Part shown: piece by piece, positions 1 through 9,221 of the stretch
Layout of the letters: every line of letters starts with the position of its first letter
Numbering within the stretch: the stretch's first letter is position 1
NCBI GenBank assembly: GCA_025359785.1
Contig: JANYET010000045.1
Location: 1 to 64,000 of the forward strand
DNA length: 64,000 nucleotides
Source of the DNA: Alphaproteobacteria bacterium
GTDB taxonomy: Bacteria > Pseudomonadota > Alphaproteobacteria > Caulobacterales > Caulobacteraceae
Direction of reading: 5' to 3'
Made by a program: the position numbers and the translations under genes
Notes under the pieces: generated by a model
Database searches by the model: none
What the model saw: only the letters and a program-made list of their open reading frames with translations
Told to the model about the DNA's origin: nothing

Positions 1-407
1 TGCTGGGCGACTACCGTCAGAACGACGTCTACCGCCCCTGGATGACCGTCGATGTGCGTGACGACGCGCTTTGCCACATCGGCCTGCTGGAAAGCACCGA
101 GGTGAAGAACGGCGAGCGCTACATCGCCTGGTCCTGCGACACCCGCAACGTCGAGGACATCTGCGCCGACATCGACCGCCTGCTGCCGGAACTGCGCCAC
201 GACACGCCGGACGTGGTCGACCCGTTCCCCGAGCGCATCCAGGCCCGCGAAGCCGAATTCCGCGCCATCTGGGCCCAGTGCGAACTGCGCAACGACCGTA
301 TCCGCGCCGTCACCGGCGTCACCTTCCGCCCGCTCGACGAGTCCATCCGCGACTGCGTGGAATCGCTGATCTCGGTGGCCGGGGTGAAGGTGCGGGTGCG
401 GGCTTGA
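1..407 (+). CDS. NAD(P)-dependent epimerase/reductase, C-terminal part
   Basis: Open at the left edge; codons run from base 3, so the N-terminus with the Rossmann fold lies outside the window. The visible 134 residues show the motif W-M-T-V-D-V-R-D-D-A followed by a short helix and E-x-x-x-x-x-x-R-Y-I-A. This matches the substrate-side C-terminal lobe of extended SDRs of the dihydroflavonol-4-reductase/cinnamoyl-CoA-reductase type. The protein is probably soluble and cytoplasmic, reducing or epimerising a carbonyl substrate with NAD(P)H. The substrate cannot be told from this end. A palindromic intergenic element follows the stop codon. Confidence 0.6.
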   Translation, partial: LGDYRQNDVYRPWMTVDVRDDALCHIGLLESTEVKNGERYIAWSCDTRNVEDICADIDRLLPELRHDTPDVVDPFPERIQAREAEFRAIWAQCELRNDRIRAVTGVTFRPLDESIRDCVESLISVAGVKVRVRA

Positions 408-422
408 ACCCTGCAACCAACT

Positions 423-526
423 CCGTCATCCCGGCCGTAGCGTAGCGTAGAGCCGGGACCCAGGGGTTCAAACTCTGCGGCAGCCCCTGGGTCCGGGATC
501 GCCTCTGCGGGCGTCCGGGATGACGG
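423..526. repeat. Intergenic long palindromic element
   Basis: A 104-base element bounded by perfect 12-base inverted ends, CCGTCATCCCGG (423-434) and CCGGGATGACGG (515-526). A nested 11-base inverted pair, GGACCCAGGGG (456-466) and CCCCTGGGTCC (484-494), forms an inner stem. It sits between a stop codon and the next gene. It resembles the dispersed REP/BIME-like intergenic palindromes of Caulobacterales and could act as a transcript-end structure. I see only one copy in this window. Confidence 0.6.
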
Positions 527-580
527 ACGTTTTGAGAACGCCCGGCGCCTGCTACCTCTAGGCGAGGTGGGGAGAACGAC

Positions 581-2665
581 ATGGCGAAACTGACCCTCGG
601 CGCGATGGCGCTGATGCTGACGGCGTTGGCGACGAGCGCGCTCAGCCGGCCGATCACTCCGGACGACATCACCAAAATCCTGCGGGTCAGCGATCCGCAG
701 GCCGACACGGCGGGCCAGTGGGTGGCCTACACGGTCGCCGGGACCGACGTCGCCGCCGACAAACCCTACAGCCACATCTGGATGACCTCCTGGGACGGCC
801 AGCGCACCGTCCAGCTCACCCACCGCGCCGGCGAGAGCGAAAGCGCGCCACGCTTCAGCCCGGACGGCCATTGGCTGGCCTTCGTCTCCGGCCGCGGCGC
901 CGAGCAGCCCGATGCCCAGCTCTGGCTGATGGACCGGGCCGGCGGCGAGGGCCGCAAGCTGCCAGGGATCAAGGGCTCGGTGGACGACTACGCCTGGTCG
1001 CCGGACTCGAAATGGATCGCCCTGGTCGTCGAGGACGCCGACCCGGACGCCGACGCCGCCAAGACCACCACCGTCACCGTGACCAAGCCCGACGCGGCGC
1101 AGACCACGCCGGACGCGCCGGGCGCCACCGTCGTCGCGGCCAAGGACAAGCCGCCGAAGCCCATCGTCATCGACCGCTTCCACTTCAAGCAGGACATCGA
1201 GGGCTACCTCGGTAAGAAGCGCCAACGCCTGTGGCTCTACGACGTGGCCAAGGGGGCCGCCACGCGGCTGACCACCGGCGACTATGACGAGGCGCTGCCC
1301 GCCTGGTCGCCGGACGGCAAGAGCCTGGCCTTCGTCTCCAACCACGCCGCCGATCCGGACCGCAGCTATGACCTGAATCTCTATCGGGTAAGCGTCGCCG
1401 CGACGCCGTCGGAGCCGGTCGCGCTGACCACCTACGACGGCGAGGACAACGGGGCCCCTGGCAGCTATCCGGCCTGGAGCCCGGACGGCCGCGAGATCGC
1501 CTATCTGCAGGGCGGGCCGGTCAAGCTGATCAGCTACGGCGTCCGCAGCCTGGCCGTGGTGTCGGCCGCGGGCGGCAAGCCGCGCGTGCTGACCGCCGGC
1601 CTCGACCGCAACGTCTCCAATCCCAAGTGGTCGCCGGACGGCCGCGCCATCCGGGTCATCGAGGAGGACGACGAGACCTCGATCATCGCCGAGATTCCGG
1701 CGGCGGGTGGCCCACTCAAGACCATCGCCGGCGGCTGGCGCAGCTTCTCCGCGCCCTCAGCCGGCGCCAATGGCGGTCTGGCAGTCATGCTGACCACACC
1801 GACCCAGCCCGGCGAGGTCTACGCCCTCGACGTCTCGGGCGCGCTTCGCCAGCTCAGCCACCAGAACGACGCCTGGCTGAAGGATGTCGAGATCGCGCCG
1901 ACGGTGCGCACCAGCTTCAAGAGCAAGGACGGGACCGAGGTCCATGGCTTCCTGGTGACGCCAGCGAAAGCCGCGCCCGGCGCGAAGCTGCCGACCATGC
2001 TGTTCAACCACGGCGGCCCGCAGTCGCAGCTGGCAGCGTCCTTCTCTCTGGATTGGCAGATCTACGCCGCCCATGGCTATGCGGTGGTCGCCTCGAACTT
2101 CCGGGGCGGCACCGGTCGCGGCCAGGCCTATGCCACCGCCATCTACGGCAAATGGGGCACGGTCGATGTCGCCGACGCCCTGGGCGCCGTGGACGATGCG
2201 GTCGCCCGCGGCATCGCCGATCCCAACCGGCTGGTGGTCGGTGGCTGGAGCTATGGCGGCATCCTGACCAACTATGTCATCGCCAGCGACCGGCGCTTCA
2301 AGGCCGCCGTCAGCGGCGCCTCGATCTCCAATGTGCTCGCCGGCTACGGCACCGACCAATATACCCTCGACTACGAGACCGAGCTCGGCCGCCCGTGGGA
2401 GCACCCCGACGTGTGGATGAAGCTCTCCTACCCCTTCTACCAGAACGCCCGGATCACCACCCCGACCCTGTTCATGGCCGGCGACCACGACTTCAATGTG
2501 CCCCTGCTGAACAGCGAGCAGATGTACCAGGCGCTGAAGAGCCGCGGCATCGACTCAGGCCTGATCATCTACCCCGGCCAGTTCCACGGCCTGACCCGCC
2601 CGAGCTTCCTGAAGGACCGCATGCAGCGGTGGCTGGCCTGGTACGACGCCCACCTGCCGAAATAG
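581..2665 (+). CDS. S9 family peptidase (prolyl-oligopeptidase fold), exported
   Basis: This 694-residue protein has a Sec-type signal peptide (residues 1-22), then TolB/WD-like beta-propeller repeats (W-S-P-D-G and F-S-P-D-G blades, about residues 60-390), then an alpha/beta-hydrolase domain. The catalytic triad is readable: Ser557 in G-G-W-S-Y-G-G, Asp637 in A-G-D-H-D-F-N-V-P and His669 in Q-F-H-G. Length and order match S9 serine peptidases of the DPP-IV/acylaminoacyl-peptidase group, which trim oligopeptides in the periplasm. A GAGGTGGGGAGA ribosome-binding site precedes the ATG. The amidase follows 45 bases downstream on the same strand, so the two may be co-transcribed. Exact substrate preference is not visible. 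Confidence 0.88.
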   Translation: MAKLTLGAMALMLTALATSALSRPITPDDITKILRVSDPQADTAGQWVAYTVAGTDVAADKPYSHIWMTSWDGQRTVQLTHRAGESESAPRFSPDGHWLAFVSGRGAEQPDAQLWLMDRAGGEGRKLPGIKGSVDDYAWSPDSKWIALVVEDADPDADAAKTTTVTVTKPDAAQTTPDAPGATVVAAKDKPPKPIVIDRFHFKQDIEGYLGKKRQRLWLYDVAKGAATRLTTGDYDEALPAWSPDGKSLAFVSNHAADPDRSYDLNLYRVSVAATPSEPVALTTYDGEDNGAPGSYPAWSPDGREIAYLQGGPVKLISYGVRSLAVVSAAGGKPRVLTAGLDRNVSNPKWSPDGRAIRVIEEDDETSIIAEIPAAGGPLKTIAGGWRSFSAPSAGANGGLAVMLTTPTQPGEVYALDVSGALRQLSHQNDAWLKDVEIAPTVRTSFKSKDGTEVHGFLVTPAKAAPGAKLPTMLFNHGGPQSQLAASFSLDWQIYAAHGYAVVASNFRGGTGRGQAYATAIYGKWGTVDVADALGAVDDAVARGIADPNRLVVGGWSYGGILTNYVIASDRRFKAAVSGASISNVLAGYGTDQYTLDYETELGRPWEHPDVWMKLSYPFYQNARITTPTLFMAGDHDFNVPLLNSEQMYQALKSRGIDSGLIIYPGQFHGLTRPSFLKDRMQRWLAWYDAHLPK

Positions 2666-2710
2666 GCCCGAGTTGGCAGAAAGCCCGAGCTACAAAGGAG
2701 GCGAAGCGCC

Positions 2711-4213
2711 ATGACCGACATTACCCGCAGGACGGCGCTGGCCGCCGCGCCGGTCGCCCTGGCCGCCGCGCACGCCGCCGCCGCGCCCAGGCCGGCGCCC
2801 GCGCCGCCACCCGTCTCGCCCTGGCCGGACGCCACCGCGCTCGCCGCCGATATCCGCGCCGGCCGGCTCTCGGCGGCCGAAGCCGTCGAGACCGCCATCC
2901 GCCGGGCCGAAGGGTTGCAGGGCACGCTGAACATCATCGTCAATTCTGACTTCGACCGGGCGCTCGCCAAGGCCAGGGCCGGGACGCCGAGCGGTCCGTT
3001 CGGCGGCGTGCCATTCCTGGTCAAGGACCTGGTGGACTACAAGGGCCTGCCCACCCGCTCCGGTTCGCAGTCCGGGCGCGCGGCGCCAGCGGCGACCGTC
3101 CAGGCGCAAAATTGCGACGCCTTCGACCGCGCGGGCTTCGTGACGCTGGGCAAGTCGGCCACGCCGGAGTTCGGCTACCTGCCGACCACCGAGCCGGTCG
3201 CCACGGGCCTGACCCGCAACCCCTGGGACCTGTCGCGCTCTTCCGGCGGCTCCTCCGGCGGCTCAGCCGTCGCGGTGGCGGCCGGCGTCGTGCCGGTGGC
3301 CCACGCCACCGATGGCGGCGGCTCGATCCGCATTCCGTCGTCCAACTGCGGCCTGTTCGGGCTCAAGCCCTCGCGCGGCCGGATCTCTGACTTCGAGGGC
3401 AAGGCCAGCGTCACCGACATCGGCGTCGAGCACGTGGTCTCGCGCAGCGTTCGGGACTCGGCGGCCCTGTTCGCGCTGACCGAGGACATGGCCCCCCGCG
3501 CCAGCTTCCCGCCCGTCGGCCTGGTGACCGGCCCCGCCAAGCACCGCCTGCGCATCGGCGTGCTGCTGGAGAACGGCGCCGGCCACAGCCCGACGCCTGA
3601 GGTCGTCTCGGCCCACGATCACGCGGTCCGGCTGGTCCAGGGTCTCGGCCACCACGTCGAGCCCACCCACCTGCCCTATGACCGCGGCCAGTTCATCCAG
3701 GATTTCCTGGCGCTGTGGGCCGGCGGCGCGGCGCAGGACGCGGCCAAGATCGCCCGCGCCATCGGTCGCGCGCCCGATGAGCGCGAGCTGGAGCCCTTCA
3801 GCCTGGGCATGGTCGAGATGGCCCGCAAGGCCGGGTTCGCGTCCCTCGGGCCTGTGATCCAGCGCCTCACCGCCAATGCGCTCGCCTACGACACCTGGTT
3901 TCCGGCCCACCAGTTCGACGTGGTGCTGTCGCCGGTGCTGTCATCCGGGCCGCCGCTGCTGGGCGAGGTGGGGCCGAGCGTCGCGTTCGATACCCTGATC
4001 GCGCGGCTCACCGAATACGTCGGCTACACCCCGATCCACAACATCGCCGGCGCCCCGGCCATGAGCGTGCCGCTCTACTGGACGCAAGACGGCCTTCCAA
4101 TCGGGACCATGTTCGCCGCCCGCGCGGGAAATGAGCGGATGCTGTTCGAGCTGGCCTACGAACTGGAGGCGGCCAGCCCCTGGGCCCATCGCATCCCGCC
4201 GGTCCGCGTTTAG
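2711..4213 (+). CDS. Amidase signature family enzyme, Tat-type signal
   Basis: This 500-residue protein starts with a twin-arginine-like leader (T-R-R-T-A-L-A-A) and an Ala-rich export segment to about residue 28. The amidase-signature fold follows. The Ser-cisSer-Lys triad can be placed at Lys105 (F-L-V-K-D-L), Ser181 (within S-S-G-G-S-S-G-G-S) and Ser205 (G-G-G-S-I-R), with the 24-residue Ser-Ser spacing typical of the family. It hydrolyses a carboxamide or aryl amide, probably in the periplasm. It follows the S9 peptidase on the same strand behind an AAAGGAGGCG ribosome-binding site. Substrate unknown; GatA is excluded by the leader and the absence of gatB/gatC. Confidence 0.85.
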   Translation: MTDITRRTALAAAPVALAAAHAAAAPRPAPAPPPVSPWPDATALAADIRAGRLSAAEAVETAIRRAEGLQGTLNIIVNSDFDRALAKARAGTPSGPFGGVPFLVKDLVDYKGLPTRSGSQSGRAAPAATVQAQNCDAFDRAGFVTLGKSATPEFGYLPTTEPVATGLTRNPWDLSRSSGGSSGGSAVAVAAGVVPVAHATDGGGSIRIPSSNCGLFGLKPSRGRISDFEGKASVTDIGVEHVVSRSVRDSAALFALTEDMAPRASFPPVGLVTGPAKHRLRIGVLLENGAGHSPTPEVVSAHDHAVRLVQGLGHHVEPTHLPYDRGQFIQDFLALWAGGAAQDAAKIARAIGRAPDERELEPFSLGMVEMARKAGFASLGPVIQRLTANALAYDTWFPAHQFDVVLSPVLSSGPPLLGEVGPSVAFDTLIARLTEYVGYTPIHNIAGAPAMSVPLYWTQDGLPIGTMFAARAGNERMLFELAYELEAASPWAHRIPPVRV

Positions 4214-5307
4214 ACCGACAGCCCTTGTAGCCGGGCCGCGATCTCGCGCACCCGCTCCGGTCCGCCGAGCAGCTGGCGGTTCAGGCCCAGGCGCTTGAAC
4301 CAGAAGTGCAGTCCGAGCAGGTCGGTGATGCCCATGCCGCCGTGCACCTCGGTGGCGGTGCGGGCGACGAAGCGGCCCACCTCGGAGGTCAGCGCCTTGG
4401 CGTGGGCGGCCATCAGTGAGGCCTCACCCGAGACCCCTGGCGGCGCATTGTCGAAGGCGTATGCGGCGTACCAGACCAGCGAGCGGCAAGGTTCCAGCTC
4501 GGCGGCCATCTCGGCGCACATGTGTTTCACCGCCTGAAACGAGCCGATCACCCGGTCGAACTGGCGGCGCTCCTTGGCGTAGGCGACGGCCTTTTCGAGC
4601 ATGGCCTGACCGGCGCCAAGGCTGTCGGCGGCGATCAGCACCCAGGCCGCGTCGCGCAGCGCGGCCAGCAACTCAGGGCCGCCGCACAATGGCTCGGCGG
4701 GCGTGTCGTCGAAGGTCAGTTCCGCCAGCCGCCGCGTCTCGTCGATCCCGGGCATCAGGGTCCTGCCCGATGAATCCAACGCTTCGCCGGGAGTCAGGTG
4801 CAGCTCGCCTGCGGTATCGGCGACGATCAACAGGCCCGCCGCGACCCCGCCGGGCACGAATAGCGCCTTGCCGTTGAGCTTGCCGTTCGTGGCCGTCACG
4901 CCCGCGCCGTCCCGCGCGCCGGCGACGGATTCGGAGATTGCCACGGCCGCCGTGATCTCGCCGCGGGCCAGCTTCGGCAGCCATTGCGCCTGCTGCGCCG
5001 CCGACCCGCCGCGCATCAGGGCGATCGGCGCCAGGACCGCGCCCATGAACGGCACGGGGGCCACCGCCGCGCCCAGCGCCTCCGACGCCAGCGCCGCGTC
5101 CAGCAGGGTGAGGCCCAGGCCGCCGTGCTCTTCCGGGATGACGACGCCCGCCAGGCCGAACTCGGCCAGCGCGCGCCAGACATCGGCGCCGGTGTCGCCG
5201 CGGTCGTCCGCGAACCGGCGGACGCGGTCCAGCGGACTGGCGTCAGCCAGCGTTCGAACCAGGCTCTCCTGCATCATCCGCTGGTCCTGGGTGAGCGCGA
5301 AGTCCAT
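4210..5307 (-). CDS. Acyl-CoA dehydrogenase, small subunit type
   Basis: This 365-residue acyl-CoA dehydrogenase oxidises an acyl-CoA to the 2-enoyl-CoA with FAD. The all-alpha N-terminal, beta-barrel middle and alpha C-terminal layout is intact, including the segment A-K-E-R-R-Q-F-D-R-V-I-G-S-F-Q and T-E-V-H-G-G-M-G-I-T. The C-terminal Y-E-G-T motif that holds the base in MCAD-like enzymes is replaced by L-L-G-G-P-E-R. The gene starts 3 bases after the stop of its partner at 5311. Tightly paired short dehydrogenases that lack the standard glutamate resemble the alpha2beta2 FadE pairs of steroid side-chain degradation; that is inference. Its stop overlaps the amidase stop by 4 bases, convergently. 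Confidence 0.85.
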   Translation of the reverse strand: MDFALTQDQRMMQESLVRTLADASPLDRVRRFADDRGDTGADVWRALAEFGLAGVVIPEEHGGLGLTLLDAALASEALGAAVAPVPFMGAVLAPIALMRGGSAAQQAQWLPKLARGEITAAVAISESVAGARDGAGVTATNGKLNGKALFVPGGVAAGLLIVADTAGELHLTPGEALDSSGRTLMPGIDETRRLAELTFDDTPAEPLCGGPELLAALRDAAWVLIAADSLGAGQAMLEKAVAYAKERRQFDRVIGSFQAVKHMCAEMAAELEPCRSLVWYAAYAFDNAPPGVSGEASLMAAHAKALTSEVGRFVARTATEVHGGMGITDLLGLHFWFKRLGLNRQLLGGPERVREIAARLQGLSV

Positions 5308-5310
5308 GGT

Positions 5311-6489
5311 CTACGCCACCGCAGGCTTGGGTTCGCGCGGCATGCCGAGCCCGCGTTCGGAGATGATGTTCTTCTGAATCTGCGCCGTCCCACCGCCGAT
5401 GATCAGGCCCAGGTCGAACATGTAGTTCCACTGCCAGCGGCCCTGGGCGCGCAGGTGCGGCCCGTCGGAGTAGAGGATTCCCAGCTCGCCCAGCGCATCG
5501 ATGGCCAGCGCCGCCAGCTGGTGATTGAGCTCGCAACCCTGCAGCTTGACGATCAAAGCGGCGATCCCCACCGGCTCTTGCGTCAGTTGCGCGGTAATCA
5601 GCCGCAACCCATTGAATTTCATCGCTAAGATACGACCCTGAAGCTGCATCAGCCGATCCCGGAAAATCGGGTTGGCGATCAGCGCCTCGCCGTCCACGGT
5701 TTCGGTTTTCATCAATTCGATCAGGGCGTTGAGCCGGGCTTCTGTGGCATTGGGATCGCCCAGCATGCCGCGCTCGTGCTTCAGCGTCGTGTTGGCCACG
5801 AACCAGCCGCGCCCGCGCCCACCGACCACCGCGCTCTGCGGCACACGCACGTCGGTGAAGAACACCTCGTTGAACTCGGACCCGCCGGTCATGGTCTTCA
5901 GCGGCCGCACCTCGATGCCAGGGGTGTCCATCGGGATGATGACGTAGGAGATGCCCTCGTGCTTGGCGGCCCGCGGCTCGGTGCGCACCAGGCAGAACAT
6001 CATCTGGGCGGCGTGCGCGGTGCTCGTCCAGATCTTGCTTCCCGAGATCAGGAAGTCGTCGCCGTCTTCCACGGCCTTGGTCTGCAGGTTCGCCAGATCC
6101 GATCCCGCGCCAGGCTCGGAATAGCCCTGGCACCAGATGATCTCGCCGCGCAGGGTCGGCCCGATCCAGCGGATCTTCTGCTCTTCGGAGCCCACCTCCA
6201 GCAGCGTCGGGACCAGCATCGAGATGCCCTGGCCGGACATGCCGCGCGGCGCGCCGGCGGCGATGAACTCCTCGGCGATGATCCGCGACTTCAGGATGTC
6301 GGGCTCGGCGCCATACCCGCCGTAGGCCTTGGGGATCGTGCGGGCCGCATAGCCGGCCGCGATCAGCGCGCGTTGCCAGCCCAGCACGTCCTTCGCCGCG
6401 CCGCCGGCGAAATCGTCGCGCCGAGCGGCGAGGAAACCCCTCACTTCGGCGCGGAACGCCGCCATCTCGGGCGTTTCGGTCAGGTCCAT
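5311..6489 (-). CDS. Acyl-CoA dehydrogenase (partner subunit)
   Basis: This 392-residue acyl-CoA dehydrogenase starts at the ATG at 6489, behind AGGGAGCGACGAC; an upstream extension to 6561 has no ribosome-binding site. Family features include W-C-Q-G-Y-S-E-P-G-A-G-S-D-L (FAD/substrate loop), S-K-I-W-T-S-T-A-H-A and a C-terminal G-G-G-T-A-Q-I-Q-K-N-I-I-S-E-R-G-L-G. In the last motif Gly stands where many paralogues have the catalytic Glu. It is the upstream gene of a two-gene operon with the 4210-5307 dehydrogenase, and probably forms a hetero-oligomer with it. Substrate unknown; bulky or branched acyl-CoAs are plausible. Confidence 0.87.
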   Translation of the reverse strand: MDLTETPEMAAFRAEVRGFLAARRDDFAGGAAKDVLGWQRALIAAGYAARTIPKAYGGYGAEPDILKSRIIAEEFIAAGAPRGMSGQGISMLVPTLLEVGSEEQKIRWIGPTLRGEIIWCQGYSEPGAGSDLANLQTKAVEDGDDFLISGSKIWTSTAHAAQMMFCLVRTEPRAAKHEGISYVIIPMDTPGIEVRPLKTMTGGSEFNEVFFTDVRVPQSAVVGGRGRGWFVANTTLKHERGMLGDPNATEARLNALIELMKTETVDGEALIANPIFRDRLMQLQGRILAMKFNGLRLITAQLTQEPVGIAALIVKLQGCELNHQLAALAIDALGELGILYSDGPHLRAQGRWQWNYMFDLGLIIGGGTAQIQKNIISERGLGMPREPKPAVA

Positions 6490-6608
6490 GTCGTCGCTCC
6501 CTGACGCTAGCTGAGCCCCTTTCCGCGGGCCGCGCAACGGCGCCGCTGCGTCAGCATGCAACGGATGCGGCAGAGCTTGGTTATAAGCGCTTCAAGGAGA
6601 CTCTCGAC

Positions 6609-7940
6609 ATGAACCGCACCGTCTTGTTTGCCGCCGCCGGCGTCGCCGCGCTGTCGCTCACCGCCTGCATGCCCGCGGGCTCTGCGGACCCCTGGGTCGG
6701 ATTCGGCCCGAATCCGCCGCTGGCCAAGCCGCAGAAGGCGCTGATCCCGACGGTCGGGACGCCCAGCGTGGTCGGCTGGGCCGCCGACGCCCATCCGGTG
6801 GCGCCGGCCGGCTTCACGGTCACCCGCTACGCCGAGGGTCTCGATCACCCGCGCTGGCTCTACGTCCTGCCGAACGGTGACGTGCTGGTCTCGGAATCGG
6901 CCTCGGAGGCGTCACCGGCCGACAAGTCGAACCAGGGCATCAAGGGCTTCTTCCAGAAGATGCTGATGAAGAAGGTGGGCTCGGTCAAACCCAGTCCGAA
7001 CAAGATCTTCCTGCTGCGCGACAGCGACGGCGACGGGGTGGCCGAAAGCCGGATGCTGTTCGCCCAGGGCCTGACCCGGCCCTTCGGCATGACGCTCACC
7101 GGCGGCAAACTCTACATCGCCAACGATAATGGCGTCGTGAGCTTCCCCTACGCCGACGGCCAGACCAGCGAGACCGGCGCCGGCCAGAAGGTCTTCGACC
7201 TGCCCGGCCCGCCGATCAATCACCACTGGACCAAGAACGTGGTCGCCAGCCCCGACGGGACCAAGCTTTACGCCACCGTGGGGTCCAACTCGAACGTCGG
7301 CGATAACGGCCTCGACGCCGAGGCCGGCCGCGCGGCGATCTATGAGCACGACATCGCCACCGGTCAGACGCGCATCTTTGCCAGCGGCATCCGCAATCCG
7401 AACGGCATCGACTTCGAGCCGACCACCAAGACCATGTGGACTGTCTCCAACGAGCGCGACGAGATCGGCAACGATCTGCCCTCGGACTACCTGACCAGCG
7501 TCAAGGACGGCGCCTTCTACGGCTGGCCCTGGGCCTACTGGGGCCACAATGTCGACGTCCGAGTGAAGCCCGCCAACCCCGAGATGGTCGCCAAGGCCAT
7601 CGCGCCGGACTTCGGCCTGGGACCGCACACCGCGTCCCTGGGCCTGGCCTTCTATACCGGCGCGGCCTTCCCGATGTCCTATCGCGGCGGCGCCTTCATC
7701 GGCCAGCACGGGTCGTGGAACCGCAAGCCGTTGAACGGCTATCGGGTGGTGTTCATCCCCTTCGCGGGCGGCCAGCCGCAGAATGCGCCCCAGGCCTTCC
7801 TGACCGGCTTCCTGGACAAGCACGACAAGATTCAGGGCCGGCCCGTGGGCGTCGTGGTCGACAGGACCGGCGCCCTCCTGGTCGCCGACGACGTGGGCGG
7901 CATCGTCTGGCGCGTCACGCCGACGCCGGCGGGGAAGTAG
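6609..7940 (+). CDS. Sorbosone-dehydrogenase-like PQQ-type beta-propeller lipoprotein
   Basis: This 443-residue protein has a lipoprotein signal with lipobox L-T-A-C (Cys20). The body is a six-bladed propeller of the soluble glucose/L-sorbosone dehydrogenase superfamily. Markers are G-L-D-H-P-R-W-L-Y-V-L-P-N-G-D-V-L-V-S-E, R-N-P-N-G-I-D-F-E, N-E-R-D-E-I-G-N-D, G-W-P-W-A-Y-W-G and G-Q-H-G-S-W-N-R. It likely oxidises a sugar or alcohol in the periplasm with PQQ, anchored to a membrane. Divergent from the acyl-CoA dehydrogenase operon. A decayed second copy of its 3' end lies at 9898-10053, on the far side of the TetR/hydrolase pair. PQQ dependence is family knowledge, not visible here. Confidence 0.8.
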   Translation: MNRTVLFAAAGVAALSLTACMPAGSADPWVGFGPNPPLAKPQKALIPTVGTPSVVGWAADAHPVAPAGFTVTRYAEGLDHPRWLYVLPNGDVLVSESASEASPADKSNQGIKGFFQKMLMKKVGSVKPSPNKIFLLRDSDGDGVAESRMLFAQGLTRPFGMTLTGGKLYIANDNGVVSFPYADGQTSETGAGQKVFDLPGPPINHHWTKNVVASPDGTKLYATVGSNSNVGDNGLDAEAGRAAIYEHDIATGQTRIFASGIRNPNGIDFEPTTKTMWTVSNERDEIGNDLPSDYLTSVKDGAFYGWPWAYWGHNVDVRVKPANPEMVAKAIAPDFGLGPHTASLGLAFYTGAAFPMSYRGGAFIGQHGSWNRKPLNGYRVVFIPFAGGQPQNAPQAFLTGFLDKHDKIQGRPVGVVVDRTGALLVADDVGGIVWRVTPTPAGK

Positions 7941-7988
7941 AACGCCCCAGAGTCGGCCAATCGGACAAGTGAGTGAATTGGAGCGGGC

Positions 7989-9221
7989 TCAGGCATGTCG
8001 GCTGAGCCAGGCGCGCATCTCCAAAAAATAGTCCGGAGATACTCGGGACAGCTTCGCATACTCACTGCGTTCGCCCGATTTTGCGATGAACATGAGGTGG
8101 TTTGCGTCAGCGATCACCCGCGTGGTCAGCTCTGTTCTTGGCGAGACGATCTGTTTCAATCGGGGCAGATTGGTCTCTGCGGGCACGATCCAGTCCTTAG
8201 CGCCATACAGGGCCAGAACCGGCTGGACGTTGTCGCGCCAATAGGGAGCCGGATCGAAGTCCGCCATGACCTTGATCATCGTGCGTTCGGGCGCATCGGC
8301 GGCGACCGGCGGCTCCAGGATCCAATCCGCCTTCGCCGCGACCGCCGCCTTGTACGCTGCGTCAATATCGGACCAGTTGCGCCGACCCCGGGAGACGTCC
8401 ACGTCCAGTGCATAGTAGGCCGTCGCCCGGTCAATCTCCGCCTGATCGAAGCCGTACGGCTTCAGGGAATAGACGACCTGGTCGAGAATTTGCCCCGCCG
8501 GCGTGGTCGCCGCGCCAGCGTGCATGATGAGCCCGTCCACCGCCTTTGCCGCACCAAGCTGGGGCAAAATCCAGCCGCCCTGGCTGGCTCCCCAGGCGAA
8601 CACAGGTCCCTTGAGCCCATATGATCGCGCCGATTTGAGCACCGCCGTCGCGTCCGCCGCCAGGTCCTCCAACGACGTCAGCCGCCAATCCCCGGTAGAT
8701 CGCCCCGACCCTCGCTTGTCGTAGGTGATGACCGCCAGGCCTTCGCCAAGGAACCAGAATGCCCACGGGTCGAACGCCTCCTTCGGCGCCGGGCCGGAGC
8801 CATAGATCATCAGAACGGTGGCGCGGACCGGCGCGTCTCGAACAAACGCGACCTCGGCGGATAGCGCGGTGCGGCCCGACTGCACCTCAAAGCGACGCCG
8901 CTCGATGGGGACGGGCGAGAACCGACGCCGGTCGGTGAGCAGGCGCCCGTCAACAACCCGCAGCCCTTCCACCGGTGGGGCTGCGCCATCGAGCGAGCCT
9001 GCCATTTTCCAGGCTCGCGCACCTGCGGTCCGGAGCGGCCCAACCGTGAAGCTCGAATAGTCGAAGCCAAAGAAGCCCTTGCCAAACTCGGGGAAGGCGC
9101 CGACGCCAAAGCAACCACCATTGTCGCGCCACAGTGTCCGGCCCGGGTCAGCGGCGCCGGCGCGGCCTGATCCTGCGGCGAACATCCCCGCGGAACCGAG
9201 TATGGCTTGGCGGCGGTTCAC
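7989..9221 (-). CDS. Exported alpha/beta hydrolase (Tat leader)
   Basis: I choose the GTG at 9221, giving 410 residues, because it begins V-N-R-R-Q-A-I-L-G, a twin-arginine leader, and because the GTG overlaps the TGA of the upstream TetR gene (GTGA, 9218-9221), a translational-coupling arrangement. The C-terminal two thirds is an alpha/beta-hydrolase with nucleophile elbow W-G-A-S-Q-G-G, a G-K-R-G-S-G-R-S-T-G-D-W loop and terminal A-D-A-N-H-L-M-F for the histidine. It is probably an esterase or thioesterase acting outside the cytoplasm, repressed by its TetR partner. Base composition is less GC-rich than the surroundings, which suggests acquisition. Confidence 0.78.
   Translation of the reverse strand: MNRRQAILGSAGMFAAGSGRAGAADPGRTLWRDNGGCFGVGAFPEFGKGFFGFDYSSFTVGPLRTAGARAWKMAGSLDGAAPPVEGLRVVDGRLLTDRRRFSPVPIERRRFEVQSGRTALSAEVAFVRDAPVRATVLMIYGSGPAPKEAFDPWAFWFLGEGLAVITYDKRGSGRSTGDWRLTSLEDLAADATAVLKSARSYGLKGPVFAWGASQGGWILPQLGAAKAVDGLIMHAGAATTPAGQILDQVVYSLKPYGFDQAEIDRATAYYALDVDVSRGRRNWSDIDAAYKAAVAAKADWILEPPVAADAPERTMIKVMADFDPAPYWRDNVQPVLALYGAKDWIVPAETNLPRLKQIVSPRTELTTRVIADANHLMFIAKSGERSEYAKLSRVSPDYFLEMRAWLSRHA

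Noticed and set aside
119..1345. Long minus-strand open frame (408 codons) over the S9 peptidase start
   Set aside because: It is the antisense shadow of a GC-rich gene; no binding site, no recognisable domain, and the plus-strand protein has clear catalytic motifs.
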